From NCBI GenBank assembly GCA_905479135.1, contig CAJQLJ010000097.1, positions 1-56,290 on the forward strand: DNA of 56,290 nucleotides. The letters are read 5' to 3'. Below the pieces are notes generated by a model. It made no database searches and had not been told where the DNA came from. It was given only the letters and a program-made list of their open reading frames with translations. This DNA is from an uncultured Campylobacterales bacterium (GTDB lineage Bacteria; Campylobacterota; Campylobacteria; Campylobacterales; Arcobacteraceae). The translations under genes were made by a program, and so were the position numbers. This document shows positions 36,531 to 46,239 of the stretch, piece after piece (position 1 is the first letter of the stretch; every line of letters starts with the position of its first letter).

Positions 36531-38402
36531 ATGGAAAAATATGTATACATAGCACTTTTTGCTCCACTTGTAGGTTCTTTGGTTGCTGCTTTATTTTCAA
36601 TGAGAGGAAAGATTGCTTTCACTGGATGGTTTACATCACTGATGTTAGCTGTTTCAATGATTGCTTCTTTAAATCTTTTATCATTTATTTATACAACAGA
36701 TATAGTTTTAAATGTAACTTTATTCGAATGGATGAAAGCCGGAAGTTTAAATATTCCTTTTGGGTTTATTGTTGACCATGTGAGTGTTGTAATGATGACA
36801 GTTGTAACTGTAGTTTCAACTATGGTTCATATTCATTCAATTGGTTATATGGAAAATGATGAAGGTTTTAATAGATATTTCTCTTATCTTTCAGCATTTG
36901 TATTCTCTATGCTTGTTCTTGTAATGAGTGATAACTTCGCTGTACTATTTATTGGATGGGAAGGTGTTGGTGTTTGTTCATGGTTATTAATTGGATTCTG
37001 GTATAAAAAAGAATCTGCTGCTTGGGCTGCTAATGAAGCATTTATTATGAATAGAGTTGGAGATGTAGGTCTTCTTCTTGCTATGTTCTTAATTTATTGG
37101 AGTTTAGGTTCTTTACAGTATGAAGATGTATTTCAAAATATTGGTACTTTAGAAACTAGTACAATTACATGGATTGGAATACTGTTATTTATTGGTGCAA
37201 TGGGTAAATCTGCTCAATTCCCTTTACATACATGGCTTGCAGATGCAATGGAGGGACCAACTCCTGTATCTGCATTAATACATGCTGCTACTATGGTAAC
37301 AGCTGGTGTTTACTTAGTTGTAAGATCAAATGAATTATACGTATTAATTCCAGAAGTAGGATATGCAATTGCTTGTTTAGGAGCATTTGTTGCAATTTTT
37401 GCAGCATCTATGGCCCTTGTTCATAATGATATGAAAAGAATTATTGCATATTCAACACTTTCACAACTTGGATATATGTTTGTTGCAGCAGGACTTGGAG
37501 CTTATTGGGTTGCTTTATTCCACCTTGTAACACACGCTTTCTTTAAGTCTGTACTATTCTTGGGTGCTGGTAATGTTATGCATGCTATGAATAATGAATT
37601 AGATATTAGAAAAATGGGTGGATTACATAATAAAATGAAGTCTACTTCAATTATTATGACAATTGCATCAGTTGCACTTGCTGGTATTTTTCCACTTGCT
37701 GGTTTCTTTTCAAAGGATAAAATCTTAGAAGCAGCCTTTAATGGAGATGCTTATTTTTTATGGTTAATTTTATGGATTACAGCTGGACTTACTGCATTTT
37801 ATTCATTTAGATTAGTTATGAAAGTTTTCCATGGGGAACAAAATTACTCAAATGATGATTTTCATCCTCATGAAGCTAAAGGTTTTGTAATAGCAGCGAT
37901 GATTCCATTAGCTATATTAGCAGTAATAGCTGGTTGGTTCGAGTTTGCATTTGTTGATTTTGTTACTAAAGTATTACCAAGTTGGGAAGCTAGTAATATT
38001 ACATCATCTACAGTTTGGATTCTTATTCTTGTTACTAGTGCAGTTGCAATTGCTGGTATTGCATACGCTATTATTAAATATAGAAATGGTGGATTTTCTA
38101 AAGATTGGGAAGATAAAAGTATTCATAAACTTTTATCTAATCAGTATTATATCCCGCAATTCTATGAAAACTTTGTGACTAAACCATATCACAAACTTTC
38201 AGTTTGGGTATTTAATGTTATTGAAGTAAAAATTATTGATAATACGATTGAAAATATCGCAAGTTCAATTAAGAAAATTGGTGGAAAAGCTAGGGTTGTT
38301 CAATCTGGTAATTTATCATCATCATTAAGACTTATGGTTTTAGGACTAATTTTAGGATTAGTTTTAGCATTAGTGTTATCGTTATTTGGAGGAGTTAAGT
38401 AA
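36531..38402 (+). CDS. nuoL: NADH-quinone oxidoreductase subunit L
   Basis: Antiporter-like proton-pumping subunit (ND5 type), 623 residues, about 16 membrane helices. The signatures FIGWEGVGVCSWLLIGFW, GKSAQFPLHTWLADAMEG and PTPVSALIHAATMVTAG contain the conserved Glu, Lys and His of the half-channels. The C-terminal part (from ~520) holds the long lateral helix and final anchor (LVLALVLSLFG). Abuts nuoM directly (no spacer). Confidence 0.97.
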   Translation: MEKYVYIALFAPLVGSLVAALFSMRGKIAFTGWFTSLMLAVSMIASLNLLSFIYTTDIVLNVTLFEWMKAGSLNIPFGFIVDHVSVVMMTVVTVVSTMVHIHSIGYMENDEGFNRYFSYLSAFVFSMLVLVMSDNFAVLFIGWEGVGVCSWLLIGFWYKKESAAWAANEAFIMNRVGDVGLLLAMFLIYWSLGSLQYEDVFQNIGTLETSTITWIGILLFIGAMGKSAQFPLHTWLADAMEGPTPVSALIHAATMVTAGVYLVVRSNELYVLIPEVGYAIACLGAFVAIFAASMALVHNDMKRIIAYSTLSQLGYMFVAAGLGAYWVALFHLVTHAFFKSVLFLGAGNVMHAMNNELDIRKMGGLHNKMKSTSIIMTIASVALAGIFPLAGFFSKDKILEAAFNGDAYFLWLILWITAGLTAFYSFRLVMKVFHGEQNYSNDDFHPHEAKGFVIAAMIPLAILAVIAGWFEFAFVDFVTKVLPSWEASNITSSTVWILILVTSAVAIAGIAYAIIKYRNGGFSKDWEDKSIHKLLSNQYYIPQFYENFVTKPYHKLSVWVFNVIEVKIIDNTIENIASSIKKIGGKARVVQSGNLSSSLRLMVLGLILGLVLALVLSLFGGVK

Positions 38403-39929
38403 ATGGAAAATATCTTATCTATGCTGATATTTTTTCCAGCAGTAGCAGCTACTGTAGGATTTATGATTCACAAAGATTCTATTAGACAGTTTGGTGTTGT
38501 TGTAACTGTTGTTGAGTTTGTATTAGCTCTTTTATTATGGTATCACTTTGATACAAATGTTGCACAAATGCAATTTGTTCAAACATTACCATTAATTAGT
38601 TCATATGGTATAAATTATGTAGTTGGAGTTGATGGTGTTTCATTATTCTTAATTGTTATGATTACACTTATGACTATGATTGCAGTAATTGGACTTACAG
38701 AAAAGAAAGCAGTTAAAAACTTAATTATTACAATACTTTACCTTGAAATGACTATGGTAGGTGTATTTGTATCATTAGATTTAATTTTGTTTTATATTTT
38801 TTGGGAACTTACTCTTATTCCAATGTTTTATATTATTGGATTTTGGGGAGCTGAAAAAAGATTTCATGCGGCTATTAAATTTTTCTTATATACATTTATA
38901 GGTTCGTTAATAATGCTTATTGGTATGTTATATTTTGGATATATTTACCATGAAACTACTGGGGTTTGGAGTTTTAATTTACTTGATTGGTATAGTGTAG
39001 TTTTACCATTTGATGTTCAATTATGGTTATTTATAGCATTTTTCTTTGGATTTGCAGTAAAAGTACCGATGTTTCCTTTTCATACATGGTTGCCTCTTGC
39101 ACATAGTCAAGCACCAACAATTGGTTCTATTGTATTAGCAGCTGTATTATTAAAAATGGAAACTTATGGATTTATAAGATTCTCTCTTCCATTATTCCCA
39201 GATGCTAGTGTATACTTTATGCCTTTCATGGCTATACTGGGGATTATTGCTATTATTTATACAGCAATGGTGGCTTACGCACAAGAAGATATGAAGCAAA
39301 TGATTGCTTATTCTTCAATCTCTCATATGGGTGTAATTATTCTTGGAGTATTTGCTTTAAATACTGAGGGAATAAGTGGAGCAGTATTTTTAATGATCGG
39401 ACATGGTATTGTTTCTGGAGCACTGTTCATGAGTGTTGGGGTATTATATGATAGAAGAAAAACTAAGATGATTAAAGAGTTTGGTGGATTAGCAAAAAAT
39501 ATGCCAATGTTTGCTTTAGTTTATGCAGTAGTATTAATGGCTTCAATTGGTTTACCTTTAACAATTGGTTTTGTCGGTGAATTTTTATCATTACTTGGAT
39601 TCTTTAGAGTTTCACCAATTTTAACATTTATTGCATCTTTAACAATTGTATTAAGTGCTGTTTATATGTTATCAATGTACAAAAGAACATTCTTTGGAGA
39701 ACTTATAAAAAAAGAAAATAAAGATATGAAAGATATACATGGAAGAGAGCTTTTCGCTCTAGGTACACTTGTGTTTTTAATCATATCTTTAGGTGTTTAT
39801 CCAAAAGTTATATTACAACCACTTGATCTTTCAGTTCAAAAAGTTATAAAAATTATGGATGTAAAATCTGTAGAAGATAGTACAAAAGAAAGACTTCGTA
39901 CTTTAAATTCAATTGGGGAGGTTAAATAA
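38403..39929 (+). CDS. nuoM: NADH-quinone oxidoreductase subunit M
   Basis: ND4-type proton-pumping subunit, 508 residues and ~14 helices. YIFWELTLIPMFYIIG carries the conserved Glu, FGFAVKVPMFPFHTWLPLAH the conserved Lys, and ISHMGVIILGV lies further on. GGAGGTTAAA-type ribosome binding sites separate it from both neighbours; its stop overlaps the nuoN ATG by one base (TAATG). Confidence 0.97.
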   Translation: MENILSMLIFFPAVAATVGFMIHKDSIRQFGVVVTVVEFVLALLLWYHFDTNVAQMQFVQTLPLISSYGINYVVGVDGVSLFLIVMITLMTMIAVIGLTEKKAVKNLIITILYLEMTMVGVFVSLDLILFYIFWELTLIPMFYIIGFWGAEKRFHAAIKFFLYTFIGSLIMLIGMLYFGYIYHETTGVWSFNLLDWYSVVLPFDVQLWLFIAFFFGFAVKVPMFPFHTWLPLAHSQAPTIGSIVLAAVLLKMETYGFIRFSLPLFPDASVYFMPFMAILGIIAIIYTAMVAYAQEDMKQMIAYSSISHMGVIILGVFALNTEGISGAVFLMIGHGIVSGALFMSVGVLYDRRKTKMIKEFGGLAKNMPMFALVYAVVLMASIGLPLTIGFVGEFLSLLGFFRVSPILTFIASLTIVLSAVYMLSMYKRTFFGELIKKENKDMKDIHGRELFALGTLVFLIISLGVYPKVILQPLDLSVQKVIKIMDVKSVEDSTKERLRTLNSIGEVK

Positions 39930-41428
39930 TGGAACCTATTTCAATTAATGTCGAATCATTAAACTTAGGAACACTAGCACCTATGCTTATTGCAATAATA
40001 GGGGCTATTAGTATTTTATTAACAGATCTTTTCAATAAAGAAAAACACAAATCATTATATGTGATTTTAGTAGTACTATTTTTAGTATTTGATTTATTTA
40101 CTCTTCTTGCATTTAGCGGTAAGCCTGACGGAATGTTTGATTTAATGCTTCTTGATGGTATTGCAATTTTATCTCAATGTATAATTATATGTGGTGCTAT
40201 TCTTTTTATTTTCTTGTCTTTATCAAATTTAAGATTCCAAGAATTTAGATATGCGGAGTTTTTTGCTCTATACTTATTCGCTGTAGCAGGATTCCAATTT
40301 ATGGTAAGTTCAGATTCTTTAATTTTAATTTTTATTGGATTAGAAACGGCATCTTTATCTTTATATACAATGATAGCAATGCATAATAGAATGACATCAA
40401 TTGAAGCTGCTGTAAAATACTTTACAATGGGTGCTCTTGCTGCTGCTTTCTTTGTTTTTGCTTCTATGATTTTCTATGGAATAACAGGATCTTTAGATTT
40501 ATCTCAAATTTCAGAAATAATAGTTCAAGAAAACTTTTTATCAAGTGAAAATTATGCAAATCATGTATTTGTATTAGCTGGATTTGTATTCATGTTTGCA
40601 GCATTAGGGTTTAAATTATCATTATTCCCATACCATGTTTGGGTTCCAGATGTTTATAGAGGTTCTACATCTGCAATGGCTGGATTCTTATCAGTAGTTC
40701 CTAAAATGGCAGGTTTTGTTGTAGCTCTTAGATTCTTTGAGGTATTTATTACAAGTGATGATATGATTATTAAAGCTATGCTTTATACTACAATTGTGGC
40801 AACCATAACAATTCCTAATTTAATTGCACTACATCAAACTGATATAAAAAGAATGCTTGCATACTCTTCTATATCAAATGCAGGTATGGCAATGGCTGCT
40901 ATTTATATAGGAACAACACAAGCAACTACAGCTCTATTTTTATATTGGATTTTATTTACAATAACAAACTTTGGTGCTTTTGGTATGTTATGGTTAAATA
41001 GAGGTAAAGAAAACAAAGATTATGAGTCTCCATATACTTTTGAAAAATATTCAGGATTAGTTCAAATCTCTCCTTTTGCAGCTTCTATTCTAGCTTTATT
41101 CCTTTTTGCTTTAACGGGACTTCCTCCATTCGCACTATTTTGGGGTAAAATGTATTTAGTAGCAAGTTCTGTAAATGCAGGTCAAATTGCACTAGCTGTT
41201 ATTATTGTATTAAACTCTGCTATTGCTGCTTATTATTACTTAAGACCAATTTCTTATATGTTCTTAAAAGATCCAATAGAAGGTGCAAATAAGAAATTTA
41301 TGCAAAATGCTACACTACCTATGAAATCTGTAATTGGTTTTTGTGTATTTTTAGCAATTGTATCTGTATTAACTATAGAGCCATTACTTCAAGTTATAAC
41401 TTATTACGTTACAAGCGCAGGATTTTAG
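39929..41428 (+). CDS. nuoN: NADH-quinone oxidoreductase subunit N
   Basis: ND2-type proton-pumping subunit, 499 residues, ~14 helices. FIGLETASLSLYTMIAMH contains the conserved Glu, ALGFKLSLFPYHVWVPDVY the conserved Lys, and YSSISNAGMAMAA follows. Last gene of the nuo operon; a 15-bp palindrome 6 bases downstream probably ends the transcript. Confidence 0.97.
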   Translation: MEPISINVESLNLGTLAPMLIAIIGAISILLTDLFNKEKHKSLYVILVVLFLVFDLFTLLAFSGKPDGMFDLMLLDGIAILSQCIIICGAILFIFLSLSNLRFQEFRYAEFFALYLFAVAGFQFMVSSDSLILIFIGLETASLSLYTMIAMHNRMTSIEAAVKYFTMGALAAAFFVFASMIFYGITGSLDLSQISEIIVQENFLSSENYANHVFVLAGFVFMFAALGFKLSLFPYHVWVPDVYRGSTSAMAGFLSVVPKMAGFVVALRFFEVFITSDDMIIKAMLYTTIVATITIPNLIALHQTDIKRMLAYSSISNAGMAMAAIYIGTTQATTALFLYWILFTITNFGAFGMLWLNRGKENKDYESPYTFEKYSGLVQISPFAASILALFLFALTGLPPFALFWGKMYLVASSVNAGQIALAVIIVLNSAIAAYYYLRPISYMFLKDPIEGANKKFMQNATLPMKSVIGFCVFLAIVSVLTIEPLLQVITYYVTSAGF

Positions 41429-41434
41429 ATAAAT

Positions 41435-41474
41435 ATTCTAAGTATTTAAGAGTAAACATTTAAATACTTAGAAT
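41435..41474 (+). terminator. Probable terminator of the nuo operon
   Basis: ATTCTAAGTATTTAA and its exact complement (15 bp) with a 10-base loop, followed by TATTCT. Located 6 bases after the nuoN stop and before the separate mqnD promoter. Confidence 0.62.
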
Positions 41475-41553
41475 TATTCTAAAGTTATCAATCTATAAAA
41501 TTACTTAATAAGAAAAATAACACAACATAATCAAAAAATAAACCACAACTAGG

Positions 41554-41559
41554 TACAAT
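41554..41559 (+). promoter_or_regulatory. Predicted -10 element of mqnD-murB
   Basis: TACAAT 28 bases before the mqnD TTG start, downstream of the nuo terminator. The element is a one-mismatch -10 with no evident -35. Confidence 0.35.
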
Positions 41560-41587
41560 CAAAGCAATAAAACTTTAAGGACTGCTT

Positions 41588-42451
41588 TTGAAAACTATAA
41601 GCGTTGCTCACTCACCAGATGCCGATGATATATTTATGTACTATGCTATTAAATTTGGTTGGGTTACTCCTTCTGATGCTAAATTTTCTAATATTGCTGA
41701 TGATATTGAAACATTAAATCAAGCTACAATTAGAGGTGAATATGATATTTGTGCCATCTCTTTTGCTTTATATCCATTTGTCAAAGATGATTACGCATTA
41801 CTTAAAACGGCTGTTTCTTTTGGTGAGGGTTATGGACCTAAAATTATAAAGAAAAAAGGTACAAAATTAAAGAAGAATTTTAAAGTAGCACTTAGTGGTG
41901 AATTTACAACAAATGGACTTTTATTTAAAATAGCTTATCCAAATGCAAGAATTACTTATATGAATTTTTTAGATATTGAAGAAGCAGTAATTAGTGGAAG
42001 AGTTGATGCAGGTGTTTTAATTCATGAGTCAATTCTAAATTACAGTGATGAACTTGAAGTTGAGAAAGAATTATGGGATATCTGGGTTGAATTAAGTGGA
42101 GGAGATTTACCTTTACCTCTTGGAGGAATGTGTATTAGACGTTCAATTCCTCTTCACAATGCAATTGATTATGAAGAAACATTAATAAAAGCAGTTAATG
42201 TAGCGAATAAAAATAGAAAAGTTTTAGCTCCAATGTTATTAGAAAAAGGTTTGATTAGAGTTGATGCAGAAACTCTAGACTCATATTTGGACCTATATGC
42301 AAATGACAATTCAGTTCAATTAAGTGAAATACAATATAAAGCTTTAGATAAATTATTTGAGTTGGGATATAAAAATGGTTTCTATGAAAACTTAATAAAG
42401 TCTCAAGATTTCTTGATCCCTAATGAATATAAAGAATTAAGAAAGAAATAA
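41588..42451 (+). CDS. mqnD: 1,4-dihydroxy-6-naphthoate synthase MqnD (futalosine menaquinone pathway)
   Basis: Cleaves cyclic dehypoxanthine futalosine to 1,4-dihydroxy-6-naphthoate in the futalosine route to menaquinone. Periplasmic-binding-protein fold. The N-terminal VAHSPDADDIFMYYA corresponds to the FSPCPNDTFIFYA of Thermus MqnD; GYGPKII, LIHESILNY (conserved His) and GDLPLPLG also match the MqnD family rather than MqnA. 287 residues, no signal peptide, hence cytosolic. Start is TTG 41588, 6 bases after AAGGA. Only 6 bases separate it from murB. It supplies the quinone that the nuo complex reduces. Chief alternative: an MqnA-type or generic SBP-like protein. Confidence 0.88.
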   Translation: MKTISVAHSPDADDIFMYYAIKFGWVTPSDAKFSNIADDIETLNQATIRGEYDICAISFALYPFVKDDYALLKTAVSFGEGYGPKIIKKKGTKLKKNFKVALSGEFTTNGLLFKIAYPNARITYMNFLDIEEAVISGRVDAGVLIHESILNYSDELEVEKELWDIWVELSGGDLPLPLGGMCIRRSIPLHNAIDYEETLIKAVNVANKNRKVLAPMLLEKGLIRVDAETLDSYLDLYANDNSVQLSEIQYKALDKLFELGYKNGFYENLIKSQDFLIPNEYKELRKK

Positions 42452-42457
42452 ATTATA

Positions 42458-43237
42458 ATGGAGAATTATTTCAAACACTTAGACTTTTCTAGATATTCAG
42501 CTATTAAAATAGGACCTAAAGCAGAAGTTCTGGTAATAAATCAAATAGGTGATTATTCGAAATACCAAATTATGGGAAGATGTAACAATACTTTAGTAGG
42601 ACCTAATCACCCAAAATTTGCAATTTTAGGTAAAGAATTTAATTATATTAGAAAAGAGGATGACCTACTTTATGTTGGATGTGCAACAACTTCAGGTAAA
42701 CTTCTAACATACACAAGAAATAATGATATTGCAGATTTAGAATTTTTAGCAAAGTTACCTGGAAATATAGGTGGTTTAGTTAAGATGAATGCAGGATTGA
42801 AATCTTGGGAAATATTTAATTATGTTCATTCTATTAAAACAAAAGATGGATATATTAAAAAAGAAGACATTGAGTATTCTTATAGGCATACAAAAATAGA
42901 AGAAATAGTTTATGAAGTAGTATTTAATATTGACTATGGATTTTCAAAAGATAAATTAAAACAATTTAATAAAATGAGAGATAATCAACCTCATATGCCT
43001 AGTGCAGGTTCTTGTTTTGTTAATCCAGAAAGTGATTATGCAGGTAGACTTATAGAAGAAATAGGTTTAAAAGGTTTTGAAAAAGGTAATATGTCTTTTT
43101 CTTCAAAACATGCAAATTTCTTGGTAAACAATGGTAATGGAACATATGAAGATGCTATATATTTAATTAATTTAGCAAAGATTAAGATCAAAGAACAGTT
43201 TAATATAGATATAAAAGAAGAAGTAATAATTTATTAG
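42458..43237 (+). CDS. murB: UDP-N-acetylenolpyruvoylglucosamine reductase MurB
   Basis: FAD enzyme reducing the enolpyruvyl group to make UDP-MurNAc. The conserved FAD/substrate segments are AKLPGNIGGLVKMNAG, PSAGSCFVNP (proton-donor Ser) and SSKHANFLVNNGNGTYEDA (in parts), ending in EEVIIY with the catalytic Glu. At 259 residues it is the short Campylobacterota form, lacking part of the N-terminal FAD domain seen in E. coli MurB (342 aa). Co-transcribed with mqnD. Confidence 0.94.
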   Translation: MENYFKHLDFSRYSAIKIGPKAEVLVINQIGDYSKYQIMGRCNNTLVGPNHPKFAILGKEFNYIRKEDDLLYVGCATTSGKLLTYTRNNDIADLEFLAKLPGNIGGLVKMNAGLKSWEIFNYVHSIKTKDGYIKKEDIEYSYRHTKIEEIVYEVVFNIDYGFSKDKLKQFNKMRDNQPHMPSAGSCFVNPESDYAGRLIEEIGLKGFEKGNMSFSSKHANFLVNNGNGTYEDAIYLINLAKIKIKEQFNIDIKEEVIIY

Positions 43238-43254
43238 TAATATCATTTAATTTA

Positions 43255-43263
43255 TGATAGAAT
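43255..43263 (+). promoter_or_regulatory. Predicted extended -10 promoter of topA
   Basis: TGATAGAAT (TGn + TAGAAT) 34 bases before the topA GTG start, in the 59-base gap after murB. Confidence 0.4.
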
Positions 43264-43296
43264 GCAAAAATTCAAAAATATATAAGGTTTTTTTTA

Positions 43297-45720
43297 GTGA
43301 AGAATTTAGTAATAGTGGAGTCACCCGCAAAAGCGAAAACAATATCAAAATTCCTTGGAAGTGATTACGTAGTAATGGCATCAATGGGACATGTAAGAGA
43401 TTTACCAAAGTCAAAATTAGGCTTTGATCCTGAAGATAACTTCAAACCTAAATACTTAGTATCAACAGATAAAAAGAAAGTAATCACTGATTTAAAAAAA
43501 CATATTAATAAAGATACAACAATTTACCTAGCGGCCGATGAGGATAGAGAAGGTGAAGCTATAGCTTGGCACTTAATTCCTGCACTTAAAATAGAGAATA
43601 ATCCTATTAAAAGAATAGTTTTTCATGAAATTACTAAAGGTGCTATTTTAAAAGCCTTAGAAAACCCAAGAGAAGTAGATCAACACTTAGTTGATGCTCA
43701 ACAAGCAAGAAGAATACTTGATCGTGCAGTTGGATACGAACTGTCTCCATTGTTATGGAGAAAAGTTAGATATGGATTATCAGCTGGTCGTGTGCAAAGT
43801 GTTGCAGTTAAAATTATTGTTGACAGAGAAAATGAAATTAGAGCATTTAAACCAGAAGAGTATTGGAAAGTTAAATCAGAATTTAAAAATCCAGAATTAA
43901 AATCAGAATTAGCAAAAATAAATGGAAAAACTGCAAAAATAAAAAATGAAGTAGAAGCTAAAGAAATTGAAGCTTCAATAAATATGGGTAACTTTGTATT
44001 AAATGATATTGAAGAAAAAGATTCTAAAAGAAATCCTGCCGCACCATTTACAACATCAACATTACAACAAGAAGCTAGTAGAAAGTTAGGCTATTCTGTT
44101 AAACAATCTATGGTTATTGCACAGCAGCTTTATGAAGGTAATGTTGGTAATATACCAGGACATACAGGTGGTTTGATTACATATATGAGAACAGATTCTT
44201 TAAACCTTTCAAAAGTAGCTACAAGTGCTGCTAAAGAAGTAATTGAAGCTGAATATGGAAAAGATTATTCTTTGAGTAAACCACGAACTTATAAATCAAA
44301 AGCAAAGGGTGCACAAGAAGCACATGAGGCAATTAGACCTGTAAATTTAAGTTTAAAACCTAGTGATATCAAAGCATATGTAGATAGCGCTCAGTTTAAA
44401 TTATACTCATTAATTTGGAAAAGGACGCTTGCTACGCAAATGGAAGCTGCTCAAATTGCAAATACAACATATAAAATTCAAGCTGGAAAAGACAAAGAGT
44501 ATGAGTTTCAAACAAAAGGTCAGCGAATAATTTTTGCTGGATTTATGAAAGCTTATACAGAAGGCAGTGATAATCCAGAAACAGCATTAGATAGTACAGA
44601 AAAAATTCTTCCTACAATTAAAAAAGGAACAGTTTTAGATTTAGAAAAATTAGAATTAGAACAGTTGTTTACAAAGCCTTCTGCAAGATATACAGAAGCG
44701 TCTCTTGTTAAAAAACTTGAGGCCGAGGGTATAGGAAGACCTTCTACTTATGCTCCTACTATTTCAACTATTCAACAAAGAGAATATGTTGTAAAAACAG
44801 AAGATAAAAAACTTACTCCAACGCCAACGGGTGAAATAGTAAATAGTTTTTTAGCTGATCATTTTTCTGATATTATAAACCTTGGATTTACTGCAAAAAT
44901 TGAAGAAGAATTTGATGGAATTGCTGAGGGAAAAATTGCATGGGAACAAGTTATGCAAGAATTCTATGGAAACTTCAAAAAAACAATTGAAGAAAAAGAA
45001 GAGACGGTAAATAAAGAAGACTACTTACAAATTAGAGAAATAGGAACTGATCCCAAATCTGGAAAACCTATGAGTGCTAGAGTTGGAAGATTTGGTCCAT
45101 TTGTTCAAATAGGAACAAAAGATGATGAAGAAAAGCCTTTATTTGTAGCAATTCCGAAACATTTAAACATGGATACTATTACTATGGATGAAGCTTTATA
45201 TCTATTTACCCTTCCTAGAGTTGTAGGACAGGATAAAGATGGTGAAGATATTAAAGCAAATATTGGAAGATTTGGTCCATATTTACAAGTTAAATCTTCA
45301 TATTATTCTCTAAAAGAAGATGATCCTTATGAAATCAAATTACCTCGTGCATTAGAAGTTATTCAAGAGTTAAAAGAAGCAAAAGCAAAAGCTACAATAA
45401 AAGTTTTTGAAAAAGAAAAAATCCATGTACTGATTGGAAGATATGGTGCTTACATTAAGCAAGGTAGAAAAAACTACAAAATTCCTAAAGGAAAAGTAGC
45501 TGAAGATTTAACTCTTGAAGAGTGCGTAGAGATTATTGATAAAGATCCTAAATCTAAAATAGCAGATAAAAAGGTAGCCACTAAAAAACCAGCTGCTAAG
45601 AAATCAACAACAAAGAAAACAGCAGCTAAGAAATCGACTACAAAGAAAACAGCAGTTAAAAAAACAACTGCAAAAAAGAAAGTAAGCGATAAAACTCCTA
45701 CAAAGAAAGAATCAAAGTAG
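43297..45720 (+). CDS. topA: DNA topoisomerase I
   Basis: Type IA topoisomerase relaxing negative supercoils. The N-terminal Toprim domain (NLVIVESPAKAKTI; DEDREGEAIAWHL) binds Mg; the nucleophile Tyr is in GLITYMRTDS (~residue 297). After ~residue 595 come three topoisomerase C-terminal repeats marked GRFGPF, GRFGPY and GRYGAY, the type found in alphaproteobacteria and Bacteroidetes, instead of the Cys4 zinc ribbons of E. coli TopA; only one Cys remains in this region. The last ~45 residues are a Lys/Ala/Thr tail resembling histone H1. 807 residues. GTG start after TAAGG. Followed 6 bases later by the phosphodiesterase gene. Confidence 0.95.
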   Translation: MKNLVIVESPAKAKTISKFLGSDYVVMASMGHVRDLPKSKLGFDPEDNFKPKYLVSTDKKKVITDLKKHINKDTTIYLAADEDREGEAIAWHLIPALKIENNPIKRIVFHEITKGAILKALENPREVDQHLVDAQQARRILDRAVGYELSPLLWRKVRYGLSAGRVQSVAVKIIVDRENEIRAFKPEEYWKVKSEFKNPELKSELAKINGKTAKIKNEVEAKEIEASINMGNFVLNDIEEKDSKRNPAAPFTTSTLQQEASRKLGYSVKQSMVIAQQLYEGNVGNIPGHTGGLITYMRTDSLNLSKVATSAAKEVIEAEYGKDYSLSKPRTYKSKAKGAQEAHEAIRPVNLSLKPSDIKAYVDSAQFKLYSLIWKRTLATQMEAAQIANTTYKIQAGKDKEYEFQTKGQRIIFAGFMKAYTEGSDNPETALDSTEKILPTIKKGTVLDLEKLELEQLFTKPSARYTEASLVKKLEAEGIGRPSTYAPTISTIQQREYVVKTEDKKLTPTPTGEIVNSFLADHFSDIINLGFTAKIEEEFDGIAEGKIAWEQVMQEFYGNFKKTIEEKEETVNKEDYLQIREIGTDPKSGKPMSARVGRFGPFVQIGTKDDEEKPLFVAIPKHLNMDTITMDEALYLFTLPRVVGQDKDGEDIKANIGRFGPYLQVKSSYYSLKEDDPYEIKLPRALEVIQELKEAKAKATIKVFEKEKIHVLIGRYGAYIKQGRKNYKIPKGKVAEDLTLEECVEIIDKDPKSKIADKKVATKKPAAKKSTTKKTAAKKSTTKKTAVKKTTAKKKVSDKTPTKKESK
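45598..45657 (+). repeat. 30-bp tandem repeat encoding the TopA lysine-rich tail
   Basis: Two 30-bp units encode KKSTTKKTAA then KKSTTKKTAV, with degenerate half-units on both sides (KKPAA before, KKTTA after). The two copies differ at three positions, so copy number could vary among strains without breaking the frame. Confidence 0.8.
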
Positions 45721-45726
45721 AACTTT

Positions 45727-46239
45727 ATGAAAATTGGTATTCTCTCAGATAGTCACTTTAAAAGTGACTATACAAAAGAAGTAATTGATTTATTAAAAAA
45801 TAAAAAATGCGAATACCTAGTTCATGCAGGAGATTTATGTATTGAAGAAAATCTTAAATTATTAAAAGATTCAAAACTCCCGTATGTAAGTGTTTTTGGA
45901 AACAATGATGTGAATTTATTTCAGTTTTCAAATAAATATGTAATAAAACAAGAACCTTATTATTTTAAAATAAAAGAGATCAAGTTTAAATTAATGCATA
46001 TGCCCTATCATTTAAGCCCAGACAGCGACATAGTTATTTTTGGACACACTCATATGTTTGATTGTGAATATAAAAATAAAACTCTGTTTATAAATCCAGG
46101 TGAAGTTTGTGCAAGAGAAAAACCACATATTGAGTGTGTTGTTCTAGAAATTAATGAAAATGAGTATATAATTTCGCACTATTTTAAAGATATAAATAAA
46201 AAAAACTATGAAAAAAAAGAGTATAGATATGAACAATAA
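45727..46239 (+). CDS. YfcE/MJ0936-family metallophosphoesterase
   Basis: Calcineurin-like phosphodiesterase of 170 residues. Metal-binding motifs appear in order: GILSDSH, VHAGDL, VFGNND, LMHMPYH and FGHTHMF, the last with the double His. The compact size matches YfcE-type enzymes, which hydrolyse model phosphodiesters; the physiological substrate is not known. It follows topA by 6 bases, and the bioB start lies inside its last 11 bases, so topA-yfcE-bioB-antiporter are likely one transcript. Confidence 0.88.
   Translation: MKIGILSDSHFKSDYTKEVIDLLKNKKCEYLVHAGDLCIEENLKLLKDSKLPYVSVFGNNDVNLFQFSNKYVIKQEPYYFKIKEIKFKLMHMPYHLSPDSDIVIFGHTHMFDCEYKNKTLFINPGEVCAREKPHIECVVLEINENEYIISHYFKDINKKNYEKKEYRYEQ

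Noticed and set aside
45598-45657. Short direct repeats as a CRISPR array
   Set aside because: The repeats are in frame, adjacent without spacers, and encode the lysine-rich TopA tail.
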